Below are positions 16,113 to 25,436 of a stretch of 64,000 bases of DNA, in pieces; the stretch's first letter is position 1, and each line of letters begins with the position of its first letter. The translations under genes were made by a program, and so were the position numbers. The notes under the pieces were generated by a model. That model saw only the letters and a program-made list of their open reading frames with translations, ran no database searches and was not told where the DNA came from. The DNA lies in the NCBI GenBank assembly GCA_031549265.1, contig JAVBQB010000002.1:496001-560000 (forward strand), read 5' to 3'. The DNA comes from JAVBQB01 sp031549265. GTDB lineage: Bacteria; Bacillota; Clostridia; Oscillospirales; JAVBQB01.

Positions 16113-16475
16113 GTGTACGAATGGATTGACGAATATTGCAGGTCAAAGCCCGGAGCGGCTGGCGAATTCAAGGTCGAGTGGGAAGCCTTTCGTTACATGC
16201 TTGGCGACAAGATGTTTGCGATGCAGGGCGAGGAAAAAAGCAAGCGGCCGGTTCTGACGCTTAAGTGCGACCCCGTGATCGCCATCGCCTATCGCGAGCA
16301 ATACGACGAAGTTATTCCCGGTTATTATATGAACAAGGAGCATTGGAACTCGGTTTATCTCGACGGAAACTTTCCGGAACAGCTGCTCCGCGAAATGATA
16401 GACATGTCGCACGACCTCGTCCTGAAATCCCTTCCCAAAAAGAAACAAGCCGCCATTTTGGCGGCTGAGGGCTGA
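16113..16475 (+). CDS. MmcQ/YjbR family protein
   Basis: A 120-residue protein of the MmcQ/YjbR (DUF419) fold, with the features LTLKCDPVIAIAYREQY, IPGYYMNKEHWNSVYLDG and LREMIDMSHDLVLKSLPKK. This CyaY-like fold is often DNA-binding, but cellular roles are poorly known. GTG 16113 has AGGAG 7 bases upstream and is preferred over 16086. It may be co-transcribed with trpB2 (79-base gap). Confidence 0.8.
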   Translation: MYEWIDEYCRSKPGAAGEFKVEWEAFRYMLGDKMFAMQGEEKSKRPVLTLKCDPVIAIAYREQYDEVIPGYYMNKEHWNSVYLDGNFPEQLLREMIDMSHDLVLKSLPKKKQAAILAAEG

Positions 16476-16503
16476 GTATTCGTGGCACGCCGGGCAGATG
16501 ACG

Positions 16504-16947
16504 TCAGCGGTTCGAGGATTCCAGGCGCGCGATCTTTTCAAGTCTAGCTGCGTGCCTGCCGCCTTCAAAACCGGTGTCCAGCCAGCAGCGCACGATCTCC
16601 AGAGCGAGTCCTTCGCCCAGAATCCGGCCGCCAAGCGCGAGAACATTTGCGTCATTGTGCAGTCTGCACATTTTCGCTGTATACAGATCATTACAAAGCG
16701 CGGCTCTAATGCCGCGCATTTTGTTTGCGGCAATTGAGATGCCGACACCCGTTCCGCATACGAGAATGCCGCGGTCGCACTCGCCGGAAGCTATAGCCTT
16801 GCACGCAAGCTCGGCAAGATCCGGGTAGTCGCAGGAATCGGCGGAGTGGGTGCCGAAATCGGTATATCCAATATTAAGCTGATCCAGAAAAGCGGTGATT
16901 TTTGTCTTTAGTTCAAGTCCGCCATGGTCGGAAGCAATCGCCAGCAT
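16504..16947 (-). CDS. rpiB: Ribose-5-phosphate isomerase B
   Basis: 147 residues, interconverting ribose-5-phosphate and ribulose-5-phosphate. Motifs: ASDHGGLELK at the N-terminus, the active-site Cys region GILVCGTGVGISIAANK near residue 63, and CRLHNDANVLALGGR near 95. GAGG precedes the ATG by 7 bases. It follows the PHP phosphatase after 9 bases, so it is last in a PMT-PHP-rpiB operon. RpiB-fold LacA-type isomerases are an alternative, but the Cys and His motifs favour RpiB. Confidence 0.9.
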   Translation of the reverse strand: MLAIASDHGGLELKTKITAFLDQLNIGYTDFGTHSADSCDYPDLAELACKAIASGECDRGILVCGTGVGISIAANKMRGIRAALCNDLYTAKMCRLHNDANVLALGGRILGEGLALEIVRCWLDTGFEGGRHAARLEKIARLESSNR

Positions 16948-16956
16948 AATATAACC

Positions 16957-17760
16957 TCACACAATACTAATAAAACTAGGCACAAGCCGTTTAAATGTGG
17001 CCACGGAAGTAAACCCGCATTCACGAAGGAGCTCAAACCCGGATTTTATGTCAGAGCCGACGTCTCTCGCATAGTGCGCGTCCGAACCCACGGTCACAAT
17101 CGCGCCACCGCACTCGCGGAAAAGACGCAGGCACCAGGCGTCCGGCATCGGCTCGCCGTGGATTCCGGAAAAGCCGGAAGTGTTGACCTCAATTCCCCTG
17201 CCGGAGCTGATCAGATTCGCGAAGAGCTGCCGCAACGGATCTTCAAAAGCGGTCAAATCAAGCAGAGACCGGTCGCACATGTATCGAACAGGCAAGGTCA
17301 GATGTGACAAAACAGAGAAAAACTCCGGCCGTAGGCTGAGTTCGATCAGCTCTGACAGGTAATTCGCGAAAACGCGATGGGTGTCCGCCCACGTCGTGTA
17401 GTCGTAGTTATAGAAATCGGTTCCGTCACGCAGCCAGTGAACCGAGCCGAGAATGATGTCATATTCCCCGCCGGAAAGAAGCGCCGCGGCGAGCTCCGGG
17501 CAGTGGTGAGCCTGACCGAGCTCGACACCGGCGACCAGCCGCAGTCTGTTCTCAAAAGCGCTTCTAGATTTCTCAAGCTCGCTGAAGTATTCTCGCTGGT
17601 CATATTTCCCGTAGGGCTTCCCCGACTTTGTGGCGTCAAAATGGTCGGTTACGGCAAGCTCGGTCATGCCAGCATCCAGGGCGGCGTTGGCCAGTCTGTC
17701 GATGCTGTCTTTTCCGTCGATCGAGTGTATTGAGTGCGTATGGTAATCAGCCAGAAACAT
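16957..17760 (-). CDS. PHP-domain phosphatase, histidinol-phosphatase (HisJ) family
   Basis: 267 residues. The metal-binding PHP signature DYHTHSIHSIDG opens the protein. AVTDHFD (near 38), GVELGQAHH (near 78) and TVGSDAHYARDVG (near 225) complete the trinuclear site. The family typically hydrolyses histidinol phosphate, although no his gene is nearby and other phosphoesters are possible. GGAGG is 5 bases before the ATG. It lies 19 bases after the mannosyltransferase gene. Confidence 0.82.
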   Translation of the reverse strand: MFLADYHTHSIHSIDGKDSIDRLANAALDAGMTELAVTDHFDATKSGKPYGKYDQREYFSELEKSRSAFENRLRLVAGVELGQAHHCPELAAALLSGGEYDIILGSVHWLRDGTDFYNYDYTTWADTHRVFANYLSELIELSLRPEFFSVLSHLTLPVRYMCDRSLLDLTAFEDPLRQLFANLISSGRGIEVNTSGFSGIHGEPMPDAWCLRLFRECGGAIVTVGSDAHYARDVGSDIKSGFELLRECGFTSVATFKRLVPSFISIV

Positions 17761-17779
17761 ATTTCCTCCGAATGTGCGG

Positions 17780-19759
17780 TTACAGCGGCCAGGACGGCAG
17801 CCACGTGAGGAAGGTCTGCGCGTACCAGAGCGGCGCCGGAAGGCCGGAAATCGCGGGGTAGAACATTACGAAAAGTCCGACTGAAACCGCGGTGAAGATA
17901 TAGACCCGCCGCCTGCCGTTTTTGAAATGCCGGTCAAGCTCGTAAAGCACATAGCACAGCGCGAGCAATAGGAAAACCGTCGACGGGAAGTAGTGGTATA
18001 TGAAAGTAATCCGCGACACCAGCAGCCAGGGAAGGTACTGCGACAGGAAGCCAATGATTATAAACAGCAGCGCGAGGCTTCGGGTCTTCCAAACCCGGAT
18101 ACAGGCGAGAACTAGCGCGATCAGTCCGCCCCACCACAGCAGAGGGCTGCCAAAGGTGCCGAACTGGCTCTTCACAGTGTCGGTCGAGTCGGCATAGAAA
18201 AGCGTCGGCCGAATGTCAAACGGCCACTGATACCAGGCGGATTCATAAGGATGCGTATCAACCAGCTCGCTGTGATATTTGAACATGCTCTCCTGATTTG
18301 TAATCATTTTGTCCCAAAGAGTATCTTCGGTGAGCACGCCGTTGTCCGCCGTGGCGTACGGAATATATGACAGGCAGTAGACAAGCGCCGGAACGATGAT
18401 AAACGCGATCACTGAAACCCCGAACGTGGACAGCAGAAAGCCGAAGTATTCCTTCTTTCTGCCCTCGGCAAACCAGCGCCTACCCCGCTGTATCAGATAG
18501 AGCACGTAGAGCACGAGAAGGCCGGCGCCCGCGTATATGCAGGTCCACTTCGACGCCGCGCCCAGCCCGAACGAAAGCCCGCAAAGAGCGAGCGGAAGTA
18601 TGGTCTTTCGAAATGGCGAGTTCAGCCCGGACGTGATATACATCCACATAAAGAGGTACATCAACAGGATAAAGAAGACGGCGTAAACGTCGATTGTCGC
18701 TATTCTGGTCTGGGTAAAGTGCATAAAGTCACTGGCAAATATGACGGCACCGCATGACGCGACGAAAGTATTGTTAAAGATGAGCTTCAACAGAATAAAT
18801 ACAATCGGGAGCATGAGAACGCCGAATAGCGCGCCCATAAAACGCCATCCGAACGGGTCCATTCCGAACAGGTTGATGCCTTGGAGAATAATGAGTTTGC
18901 CCAGGGGCGGATGGGTGTTTTCGTAAGGATATAAACCTGTTTTGAACTCGTAGGCGGCGCGGGCGTGGTAGATCTCGTCAAAATACGCGCTGTTAAGGTA
19001 GGTCTGTTTGTCGCGGACGATGCTCTGTTCGTCGAAAAGCGCGGAGGCGGAAGGGTCATCGTACGTGAACCGGGAAGAATCCAACATTTCCGGCCCGGAT
19101 TCGGAGTTTGCGTAGACCGCGAGTTCGCCCATCTCCATCGGCGCCTTCTTGGTCGTTATGCGCAAATACCTAATCATGAAATTATCTGCGACATTTCCGG
19201 TCATCCATTTGAACACTTCGGAATGCTTCTGAGAAAGTTCCTCCTGAGGCGTCCAGATTACGCCGTCGCCCGAGGCATCGAGCGACCAGCCTCCGTGGAA
19301 CAGCCCGGTATAATATACGAGCGAGTTAAGCTGATACTTTTCGCCGAGATCGACAGTGACCGAGGGCTGATCGGCAGTCGCCCGCCAAAATGATTGGGGA
19401 GCGGTGAAATCACCGAGGTTGAGGAAGGCGGCGAGGGCGTAAACGCATGTAATGACCGCGATCGGAAGCCAGTCCCGTTTCGCGAGGGAGCCGCGGCGCA
19501 GGTCAAACGAGTCGATCAGTCTGGGGGGCGCTGGCGGGTCTAGCTGTGAGTCCGATAAGGTTGCGCTGTCGGATTCACCGGAGGTCGCATCACCCCCGCC
19601 CTCCAGTCGGGCCGGAAGCCTGCGGAGTGAGGACATGTAAGGCCAGTAAAAAAGAACGAGCGCTCCGACGGCAGCAACGAGGAACAGCGTACCCGGGCGG
19701 ATCATATACGTAACAAAATAGTCCCAGACAGTGAAGGCAGAGCAGAAAATCAGATCCAT
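17780..19759 (-). CDS. Protein O-mannosyltransferase (PMT, GT39 family) with discoidin-like insertion
   Basis: A 659-residue integral membrane enzyme of the dolichyl/polyprenyl-phosphate-mannose-protein mannosyltransferase family. Two N-terminal membrane helices flank a cytoplasmic-type loop. Residues of about 110-220 read like an F5/8-type-C (discoidin) domain: VTVDLGEKYQLNSLVYYTG, WSLDASGDGVIW, MIRYLRITT, MGELAVY. The PMT core follows with FDEIYHARAA and the signature THPPLGKLII, then many helices. Start: ATG 19759 with TGGAGA about 10 bases upstream, in preference to 19780. It likely glycosylates exported proteins. The inserted domain is unusual. Confidence 0.85.
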   Translation of the reverse strand: MDLIFCSAFTVWDYFVTYMIRPGTLFLVAAVGALVLFYWPYMSSLRRLPARLEGGGDATSGESDSATLSDSQLDPPAPPRLIDSFDLRRGSLAKRDWLPIAVITCVYALAAFLNLGDFTAPQSFWRATADQPSVTVDLGEKYQLNSLVYYTGLFHGGWSLDASGDGVIWTPQEELSQKHSEVFKWMTGNVADNFMIRYLRITTKKAPMEMGELAVYANSESGPEMLDSSRFTYDDPSASALFDEQSIVRDKQTYLNSAYFDEIYHARAAYEFKTGLYPYENTHPPLGKLIILQGINLFGMDPFGWRFMGALFGVLMLPIVFILLKLIFNNTFVASCGAVIFASDFMHFTQTRIATIDVYAVFFILLMYLFMWMYITSGLNSPFRKTILPLALCGLSFGLGAASKWTCIYAGAGLLVLYVLYLIQRGRRWFAEGRKKEYFGFLLSTFGVSVIAFIIVPALVYCLSYIPYATADNGVLTEDTLWDKMITNQESMFKYHSELVDTHPYESAWYQWPFDIRPTLFYADSTDTVKSQFGTFGSPLLWWGGLIALVLACIRVWKTRSLALLFIIIGFLSQYLPWLLVSRITFIYHYFPSTVFLLLALCYVLYELDRHFKNGRRRVYIFTAVSVGLFVMFYPAISGLPAPLWYAQTFLTWLPSWPL

Positions 19760-19795
19760 AAACAGGCAGTCTCCAGACATTGATAATAACCAAAA

Positions 19796-19822
19796 GCGGC
19801 GGAAGCATTCACAAGCTCCGCC
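19796..19822 (-). terminator. Likely terminator of the dnaK operon
   Basis: Minus-strand GGCGGAGC pairs with GCTTCCGCC (one bulge) and is followed by GCTTTTGG. It lies between the dnaJ stop and the mannosyltransferase start. The T-run is short. Confidence 0.5.
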
Positions 19823-19862
19823 ACTTTAACATGATATCCTATTTACATTTGGATTTCAACCT

Positions 19863-21011
19863 TTATTTAAAAGCTTCTTTTATTTTTTCAAAAAAGCCTT
19901 TGCGTTGCGAGTAATTGCTGTCGTGAACTGCGTCGCCGAACTCGCGGAGAATCTTTTTCTGCTTTTCGTTGAGGTTTTTGGGAACCTCGATGTACACCCT
20001 GACAAACTGGTCGCCGCGGTTTTTTGAGCCGACCGGAACCACGCCGCGGCCTTTCAGACGGAAAGTCGCGCCGCTTTGCGTACCTTCGGGGATAACGTAT
20101 TTGACTTTGCCGTCGAGAGTCGGGACTTCAACCTCCGCGCCAAGTGTCGCCTGCACGAAAGTGATGGGCATTTCGCAAAGGATGGAGGTTCCGTCTCTTG
20201 TGAACAGAGAGTGCGGCTGTACCTTGATGGTGACTAGCAGATCGCCCGGAGGGCCGCCGTTTGCGCCCGCGCTGCCCTGGCCGCGAAGGGAAATGGTTTG
20301 TCCATGGTCAATGCCCGCAGGCACCGACACATCCAGCTTAGCGCGCTTTCTGACCGTGCCGTTACCGTGGCACGAAGAGCACGGAGTCTTGACGATTTTG
20401 CCGGTTCCGTGACATGTGGTGCATTCGGACGTTGTCATAACGCTGCCGAGCGGAGTGCGCCGGGATACTCGTATCTGGCCGGTGCCGTTGCAATTGGTGC
20501 ATGGATCGGCGGTTGTGCCCGGCGCGGCGCCTGATCCCTCGCAGTCCTCGCACAGCTCAATGCGGTTGAACGATACCTCTTTATTGCAGCCAAAAGCGGC
20601 TTCGACAAATGTAATGGAAATCGACATGCGGAGCGAATCTCCGCGCTGAGGGGAGTTTCTCCGGGCGTCTCCGCCGCTGAACCCGCCCCCGAAAAAGCTC
20701 TCGAAGATGCTGCCGATATCGATATTGTCCCCGAATCCCCCGAAGCCGCCGAATCCGCTTCCGCCAGCGCCGTAAGAGGGGTCAAACGCAGCGTGGCCGT
20801 AAGAATCGTATCTAATCCTCTTTTGCGAATCGGACAACACTTCATAAGCTTCATTGATTTCCTTGAAGCGGGCCTCTGCCTGTTTGTCTCCCGGATTGAG
20901 GTCAGGGTGATTTTCTTTCGCCAGGCGGCGGAAGGTCTTTTTTATTTCATCGTCACTGGCGTCCTTTTTCAGGCCCAGTACCTCGTAGTAATCTCGCTTT
21001 TGATCGGGCAT
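19863..21011 (-). CDS. dnaJ: Chaperone protein DnaJ
   Basis: Full-length type-I J-protein (382 residues). J domain with HPD in ENHPDLNPGD, then a Gly/Phe-rich region (GGSGFGGFGGFGD). Four CxxCxGxG zinc motifs lie between about 150 and 215 (CEDCEGSG, CTNCNGTG, CTTCHGTG, CSSCHGNG), before the C-terminal substrate domains. It stimulates DnaK ATPase and delivers substrates. ATG 21011 is preferred to a TTG one codon upstream. It is last in the hrcA operon, 72 bases after dnaK. Confidence 0.97.
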   Translation of the reverse strand: MPDQKRDYYEVLGLKKDASDDEIKKTFRRLAKENHPDLNPGDKQAEARFKEINEAYEVLSDSQKRIRYDSYGHAAFDPSYGAGGSGFGGFGGFGDNIDIGSIFESFFGGGFSGGDARRNSPQRGDSLRMSISITFVEAAFGCNKEVSFNRIELCEDCEGSGAAPGTTADPCTNCNGTGQIRVSRRTPLGSVMTTSECTTCHGTGKIVKTPCSSCHGNGTVRKRAKLDVSVPAGIDHGQTISLRGQGSAGANGGPPGDLLVTIKVQPHSLFTRDGTSILCEMPITFVQATLGAEVEVPTLDGKVKYVIPEGTQSGATFRLKGRGVVPVGSKNRGDQFVRVYIEVPKNLNEKQKKILREFGDAVHDSNYSQRKGFFEKIKEAFK

Positions 21012-21083
21012 CAAACCACCCCATACTAAATCACATCAGAAATTTATGCAAGCGCGGGAAGTACCCGGCTCATATATAATATA

Positions 21084-22919
21084 TTATTTGTCATCCTTGA
21101 CATCGGTGAAGTCGGCTTCATAGAAAGTCTCGCCGGAAGGACCGGTGGGAGGGTCGTTAGGAGGGGGAGAACCGGCGTCCTGAGGGCCCGCGTCCTTGTA
21201 TAGCTTCTCCGAAATCGCGTAAAACGCTTTTGACAGCTCCTCGGTCTTATGCTTGATGTTCTCGATGTCCGTGCCGGAAAGAGCATCTTTAAGCGCGGCA
21301 ATCGCGTCAGTGACCGGGCGTTTCTCGTCCTCGGTCAGCTTGTCACCGAGGTCGGTGACCGCTTTTTCAGTCTGGTAAACTGTCTGGTCGGCGTGGTTGC
21401 GGGCGTCCACCTCGTCGCGGCGGGCTTTATCGTCTGCCGCAAAGCGTTCCGCGTCTTTAACGGCTTGCTCGATGTCGGTCTTGGACAGGTTGGTCGAGGC
21501 AGTGATGGTGATTTTCTGTTCTTTACCGGTGCCCAGATCCTTGGCCATGACGTGGACAATGCCGTTGGCGTCGATGTCGAACGTTACCTCGATCTGAGGA
21601 ACGCCTCTCGGCGCAAGCGGAATGCCGTCAAGATGGAAGCGGCCGAGCGTCTTGTTATGCTGGGCAATTTCGCGCTCGCCCTGGAGTACGTGAACCTCAA
21701 CCGACGTCTGAGAGTCGGCGGCGGTCGAGAATATCTGGCTCTTCTTTGACGGGATGGTCGTATTGCGTTCGATCAACTTGGTGAAAACGCCGCCCATGGT
21801 CTCGATGCCGAGCGAAAGGGGAGTTACGTCGAGCAGCAGCAGGTCTTTGACGTCACCGGCCAGCACGCCGGCCTGAATTGCCGCGCCCATCGCGACGCAC
21901 TCGTCAGGATTTATTCCCTTAAACGGCTCTTTGCCGGTAAACTTCTTAACAGCGTCCTGAACAGCCGGAATACGGGAAGATCCGCCCACAAGCAGGACTT
22001 TATGCAGTTTGTCGGGAGAAAGGCCGGAATCGCTCATCGCCTGGCGGACAGGGCCCATCGTGCGCTCGACCAGGTCAGAGGTCAGCTCATTGAACTTGGC
22101 GCGGGAAAGGGTGAGATCAAGGTGCTTGGGGCCGGAAGCATCAGCTGTGATATACGGCAGGTTGATCGAAGTCGAGGTGACGCCCGAGAGCTCAATTTTC
22201 GCCTTTTCGGCGGCTTCCTTAAGGCGCTGCATAGCGACCTTGTCGTTGGAGAGGTCGACGCCGGAATCGCGCTTGAACTCCGCGACCATCCACTTCATAA
22301 CGTTGTCGTCGAAGTCGTCGCCGCCCAGACGGTTGTTACCGGCTGTGGCGAGCACCTGAATTACGCCGTCGCCGATTTCGAGGATGGATACGTCAAAGGT
22401 TCCGCCACCGAGGTCATAAACCATTATATTCTGCTCGGTTTCTTTGTCAAGACCATAAGCGAGCGCCGCGGCTGTGGGTTCGTTAATTATGCGCAGGACT
22501 TCAAGGCCGGCAATCTGACCGGCGTCCTTGGTGGCCTGACGCTGACTGTCAGAAAAATACGCGGGAACTGTGATGACCGCCTGAGTGACCGAGCCGCCGA
22601 TATAGGATTCGGCATCGGCTTTCAGTTTTTGCAGAATCATCGCCGAAATCTCCTGCGGCGTATACTTTTTGTCGTCGATAGCAATGCGGCGGTCGGTGCC
22701 CATGTCGCGTTTAATGGACGAAACGGTGCGGTCGGGGTTGGTGATCGCCTGACGTTTGGCAACCTGGCCGATCATACGCTCGCCGCCCTTTGCGAAAGCC
22801 ACGACCGACGGAGTGGTGCGCGCGCCTTCAGCGTTGGCTATAACAACGGCTTCTCCGCCTTCCATTACCGATACACATGAATTGGTGGTTCCAAGGTCAA
22901 TACCAATTATCTTTGCCAT
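21084..22919 (-). CDS. dnaK: Molecular chaperone DnaK (Hsp70)
   Basis: 611 residues with IGIDLGTTNSCV at the N-terminus, VYDLGGGTFDVSIL near 170, VLLVGGSSRIPAVQ near 308, and a full substrate-binding domain and lid. ATP-driven folding and refolding of proteins in the cytoplasm. AGGAGG lies 8 bases before the ATG. It is transcribed with hrcA and grpE from the CIRCE-controlled promoter, so it should be induced by heat. Confidence 0.98.
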   Translation of the reverse strand: MAKIIGIDLGTTNSCVSVMEGGEAVVIANAEGARTTPSVVAFAKGGERMIGQVAKRQAITNPDRTVSSIKRDMGTDRRIAIDDKKYTPQEISAMILQKLKADAESYIGGSVTQAVITVPAYFSDSQRQATKDAGQIAGLEVLRIINEPTAAALAYGLDKETEQNIMVYDLGGGTFDVSILEIGDGVIQVLATAGNNRLGGDDFDDNVMKWMVAEFKRDSGVDLSNDKVAMQRLKEAAEKAKIELSGVTSTSINLPYITADASGPKHLDLTLSRAKFNELTSDLVERTMGPVRQAMSDSGLSPDKLHKVLLVGGSSRIPAVQDAVKKFTGKEPFKGINPDECVAMGAAIQAGVLAGDVKDLLLLDVTPLSLGIETMGGVFTKLIERNTTIPSKKSQIFSTAADSQTSVEVHVLQGEREIAQHNKTLGRFHLDGIPLAPRGVPQIEVTFDIDANGIVHVMAKDLGTGKEQKITITASTNLSKTDIEQAVKDAERFAADDKARRDEVDARNHADQTVYQTEKAVTDLGDKLTEDEKRPVTDAIAALKDALSGTDIENIKHKTEELSKAFYAISEKLYKDAGPQDAGSPPPNDPPTGPSGETFYEADFTDVKDDK

Positions 22920-22964
22920 ATAAATGTCCTCCTGATTAATATATCTCTTAATACTATCTTTTAG

Positions 22965-23561
22965 TTAATTTGCAACTTTTACCATAGCGTGGCGAATTAC
23001 CCGGTCGCCTATGACAAATCCTTTTTGGAGCGCTTCGACTATCTCATTATCGCCTTTTGTATCGTCGTCCACGTGGGCGATCGCTTCGTGGAGGTTGGGA
23101 TCAAACTGCGCGCCGACCAGCTCCATTTCGGCGACTCCCAGCTTATCAAAAACCTCGGCCAGCTGGCGCATTATCATTTCAACGCCTTTTTTAAATGCCG
23201 CGTCCTCGGTGGGCTGGAGCATCGCGCGCTCCAGGTTGTCATATACCGGCAGAAGCTTGCTGATTGTGTCCGCCTGCGCGTCTGCGTAAATTGTTTCGCG
23301 TTCTTTGGCGGTTCTTTTTCTATAATTATCGTATTCTGCCGCGATACGGGTGTATTTATCCTGTAGCTCATCCCGTTCGGCAATCGCTTTCGCGCCCTCG
23401 ATCAGAAACCGCTCAAATTCTTCGGGAGACACAGGGATGCTGCCGTCGGGCTGAGTATCGGCCTCCGTCTGAACCTCTTGTGCGGCGCAATCGGAAGACT
23501 GTTCGGCGCCAGCTGAATCCGGCGGAATTACCGCGCTTTCCACTTTCTTGTCATTATCCAT
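22965..23561 (-). CDS. grpE: Nucleotide exchange factor GrpE
   Basis: 198 residues. An acidic variable N-terminus precedes the long coiled coil (FERFLIEGAKAIAERDELQDK) and the GrpE core ending VIGDRVIRHAMVKVAN. It releases ADP from DnaK. GGAGG lies 9 bases before ATG 23561, which starts 1 base after the hrcA stop, so this start is chosen over 23588. Confidence 0.96.
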   Translation of the reverse strand: MDNDKKVESAVIPPDSAGAEQSSDCAAQEVQTEADTQPDGSIPVSPEEFERFLIEGAKAIAERDELQDKYTRIAAEYDNYRKRTAKERETIYADAQADTISKLLPVYDNLERAMLQPTEDAAFKKGVEMIMRQLAEVFDKLGVAEMELVGAQFDPNLHEAIAHVDDDTKGDNEIVEALQKGFVIGDRVIRHAMVKVAN

Positions 23562-23562
23562 A

Positions 23563-24597
23563 TCAGCTATCCTCCGAGATTTCTTCATTTAATAATTTAT
23601 TTAGCTTTTTCGCAAAATACCCGAGTCTCGACGCAACCTTGGAATAGTCCATCCGCGTTGGGCCGACAACTCCGATTATTCCGCGCATATTGTCTCCAAT
23701 ATGATAACTCGCGACAATTACGCTCGATTCACGCAGCTGCTCGGCGACATTTTCCGGGCCGATCATGATGTTCACCGGCATCGACGGGTTCGGGATGGGC
23801 AAACGGGAGATTTCCCGCCGGTCAGACAGATACTCAAGCAGTTCCCGCGCCTTGATTATATCGCGGTATTCGGGATGCGACAGCATATGGAATTCGCCGG
23901 TGAGGAATACCTCGCGCTCCTCAATCTCGCCTGCGACTTCCGAAATGAAGTCCAGTATCATCGCGACGAGCTCCGGTCTGAAGTCGGCTTCCGAGGCGAT
24001 TTCGATTGACCGGGTCATCCCGTCGACCGGTTTCCCGGTGAACTGCGAATTAAACAAAGCGGCCAGCTTGCGGAGTTCAGCATTGGCAATCTCAAACGCT
24101 GTGCGCATCAGCTTGTTTTTAACGATGTCCGAATCGGTAATAAGCACGGCGACAAAGGAAAACGCATCCACTAAAAGGAACTCAAACAGGCGGAACCGCA
24201 CCTTGTCGACCGTCGGCGAAGTCGAATAGGCGGTATATCTGGTAAGGTCGGCGATCAGCCGTCCGGCCTCGGCCAGCAAGCGGTCAAGCTCCTGCATCTT
24301 AATCTGAAAAGCCCGGTTTATCGAGTCGGTCTCCTCCGGAGTAAGCACGTGCTGCTGCATCAGCTCATTGACGTAGAGCCTGTACCCGGCGGCAGACGGA
24401 ATACGTCCCGCTGAAGTGTGCGGCTGCTCCAGCAATCCCAGCGCCTCGAGCTCGGCCATCTCGTTTCTTATGGTTGCTGACGAGAACTCAAGTCCGGCGC
24501 GCTCCACAAGATGCTTTGAACCGACTGGCTCGGCGGAGTTGATGTAGTTGTCGATGATCGCCTTCAATATTCTCTTTTTTCTCGGCCCAATATCCAT
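23563..24597 (-). CDS. hrcA: Heat-inducible transcription repressor HrcA
   Basis: 344 residues. The N-terminal winged helix carries PVGSKHLVE and FSSATIRNEMAELE, and the GAF-like domain ends in IIGVVGPTRMDYSKVASRLGYFAKKLN. It binds the CIRCE operator with help from GroEL and represses the chaperone operon, including itself. The operator lies only 13 bases upstream of its ATG. A GTG at 24606 is an alternative start. Confidence 0.96.
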   Translation of the reverse strand: MDIGPRKKRILKAIIDNYINSAEPVGSKHLVERAGLEFSSATIRNEMAELEALGLLEQPHTSAGRIPSAAGYRLYVNELMQQHVLTPEETDSINRAFQIKMQELDRLLAEAGRLIADLTRYTAYSTSPTVDKVRFRLFEFLLVDAFSFVAVLITDSDIVKNKLMRTAFEIANAELRKLAALFNSQFTGKPVDGMTRSIEIASEADFRPELVAMILDFISEVAGEIEEREVFLTGEFHMLSHPEYRDIIKARELLEYLSDRREISRLPIPNPSMPVNIMIGPENVAEQLRESSVIVASYHIGDNMRGIIGVVGPTRMDYSKVASRLGYFAKKLNKLLNEEISEDS

Positions 24598-24609
24598 ATT
24601 AGTCACCCG

Positions 24610-24636
24610 TTAGCACTCTCGTCACCAGAGTGCTAA
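24610..24636. promoter_or_regulatory. CIRCE operator (HrcA binding site)
   Basis: Perfect consensus: TTAGCACTC (24610-24618), 9 bases, GAGTGCTAA (24628-24636). It covers the predicted transcription start of the hrcA operon. A lone TTAGCACT half lies at 24644-24651, overlapping the -10. Confidence 0.97.
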
Positions 24637-24640
24637 CACT

Positions 24641-24669
24641 AATTTAGCACTAGAAAATATTATTGTCAA
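24641..24669 (-). promoter_or_regulatory. Sigma-A promoter of the hrcA-grpE-dnaK-dnaJ operon
   Basis: Minus strand TTGACA (24669-24664), 17 bases, TAAATT (24646-24641). The start near 24634 falls in CIRCE, so HrcA binding would block initiation. Confidence 0.82.
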
Positions 24670-24754
24670 GTACTTAAGAGCGAAATCGTTTAGACTTTTA
24701 CTGACTTTAACGATTTAGACATTTTTTAGTCTTTATATCCAGGGGGCAGTATGG

Positions 24755-24760
24755 TATAAT
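24755..24760 (+). promoter_or_regulatory. Extended -10 promoter for the DUF3842 gene
   Basis: TGGTATAAT with -10 at 24755-24760 and no clear -35. Upstream, two near-copies of CGTTTAGAC / CGATTTAGAC (24690-24720) form a direct repeat of unknown meaning. Confidence 0.5.
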
Positions 24761-24838
24761 CACAAGAATAGCGGGGACAGGTAAGTTAACGTGATACCTG
24801 AACGCCCCCGGAAAATTATCATAAGGATTGGTCGGATA

Positions 24839-25270
24839 GTGTCAAAGATTAGTGTGCTGGTAGTTGACGGGCAGGGGGGCGGAATAGGCGGCAGTATTGT
24901 CAGGCAGCTGAATAAACGCACCGCGAATATTTTGATAACCGCCGTTGGTACCAACGCAATCGCCACCTCGGCGATGCTCAGCGCCGGAGCGCACCGGGGC
25001 GCGTCTGGCGAAAACGCCGCAGTCTGCAACTGCAAATCGGCGGATATCATCGCGGGTCCTATCGGAATTATTATCGCAAACTCGATGTTGGGTGAGATTT
25101 CACCGCTGATAGCCCGCGCGGTTAGCGAGTCGGACGCAAAAAAAGTGCTGATACCGATTAATAAGTGCAGCACTTATATCGCAGGCTCAGCGGGCATGAA
25201 TTTGGACGAATATATTGAAGATGCGGTTTCCAGAATATTGGAAATCGTAAATACCAATAATGGGAATTGA
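24839..25270 (+). CDS. DUF3842 family protein
   Basis: A 143-residue protein beginning (GTG)SKISVLVVDGQGGGIGGSIV, a glycine-rich nucleotide-binding-like loop typical of DUF3842. Conserved stretches include AVGTNAIATSAML and SADIIAGPIGIIIANSMLGEISP. The function is unknown. The frame is open from a GTG at 24791, but family members start just before the VDGQGGGIG loop, so GTG 24839 is preferred. The gene appears monocistronic. Confidence 0.75.
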   Translation: MSKISVLVVDGQGGGIGGSIVRQLNKRTANILITAVGTNAIATSAMLSAGAHRGASGENAAVCNCKSADIIAGPIGIIIANSMLGEISPLIARAVSESDAKKVLIPINKCSTYIAGSAGMNLDEYIEDAVSRILEIVNTNNGN

Positions 25271-25436
25271 TGAGCGGACTTCCAATTCATTGCATATTCG
25301 GAAACCGATACCGTATTGTCACGAACATTGACGTGCATTTATGATTGCCAGGCGGAAGCTGCTGTGTTGCTTGAGTATCGAATATATCTTGCGCATCATA
25401 GCCATATTGTATACTTTTCCCCGTTTTTCGGTCAAA

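Noticed and set aside
22002..22880. Plus-strand frame of 292 codons
   Set aside because: Antisense to dnaK, no ribosome site, composition of a shadow frame.
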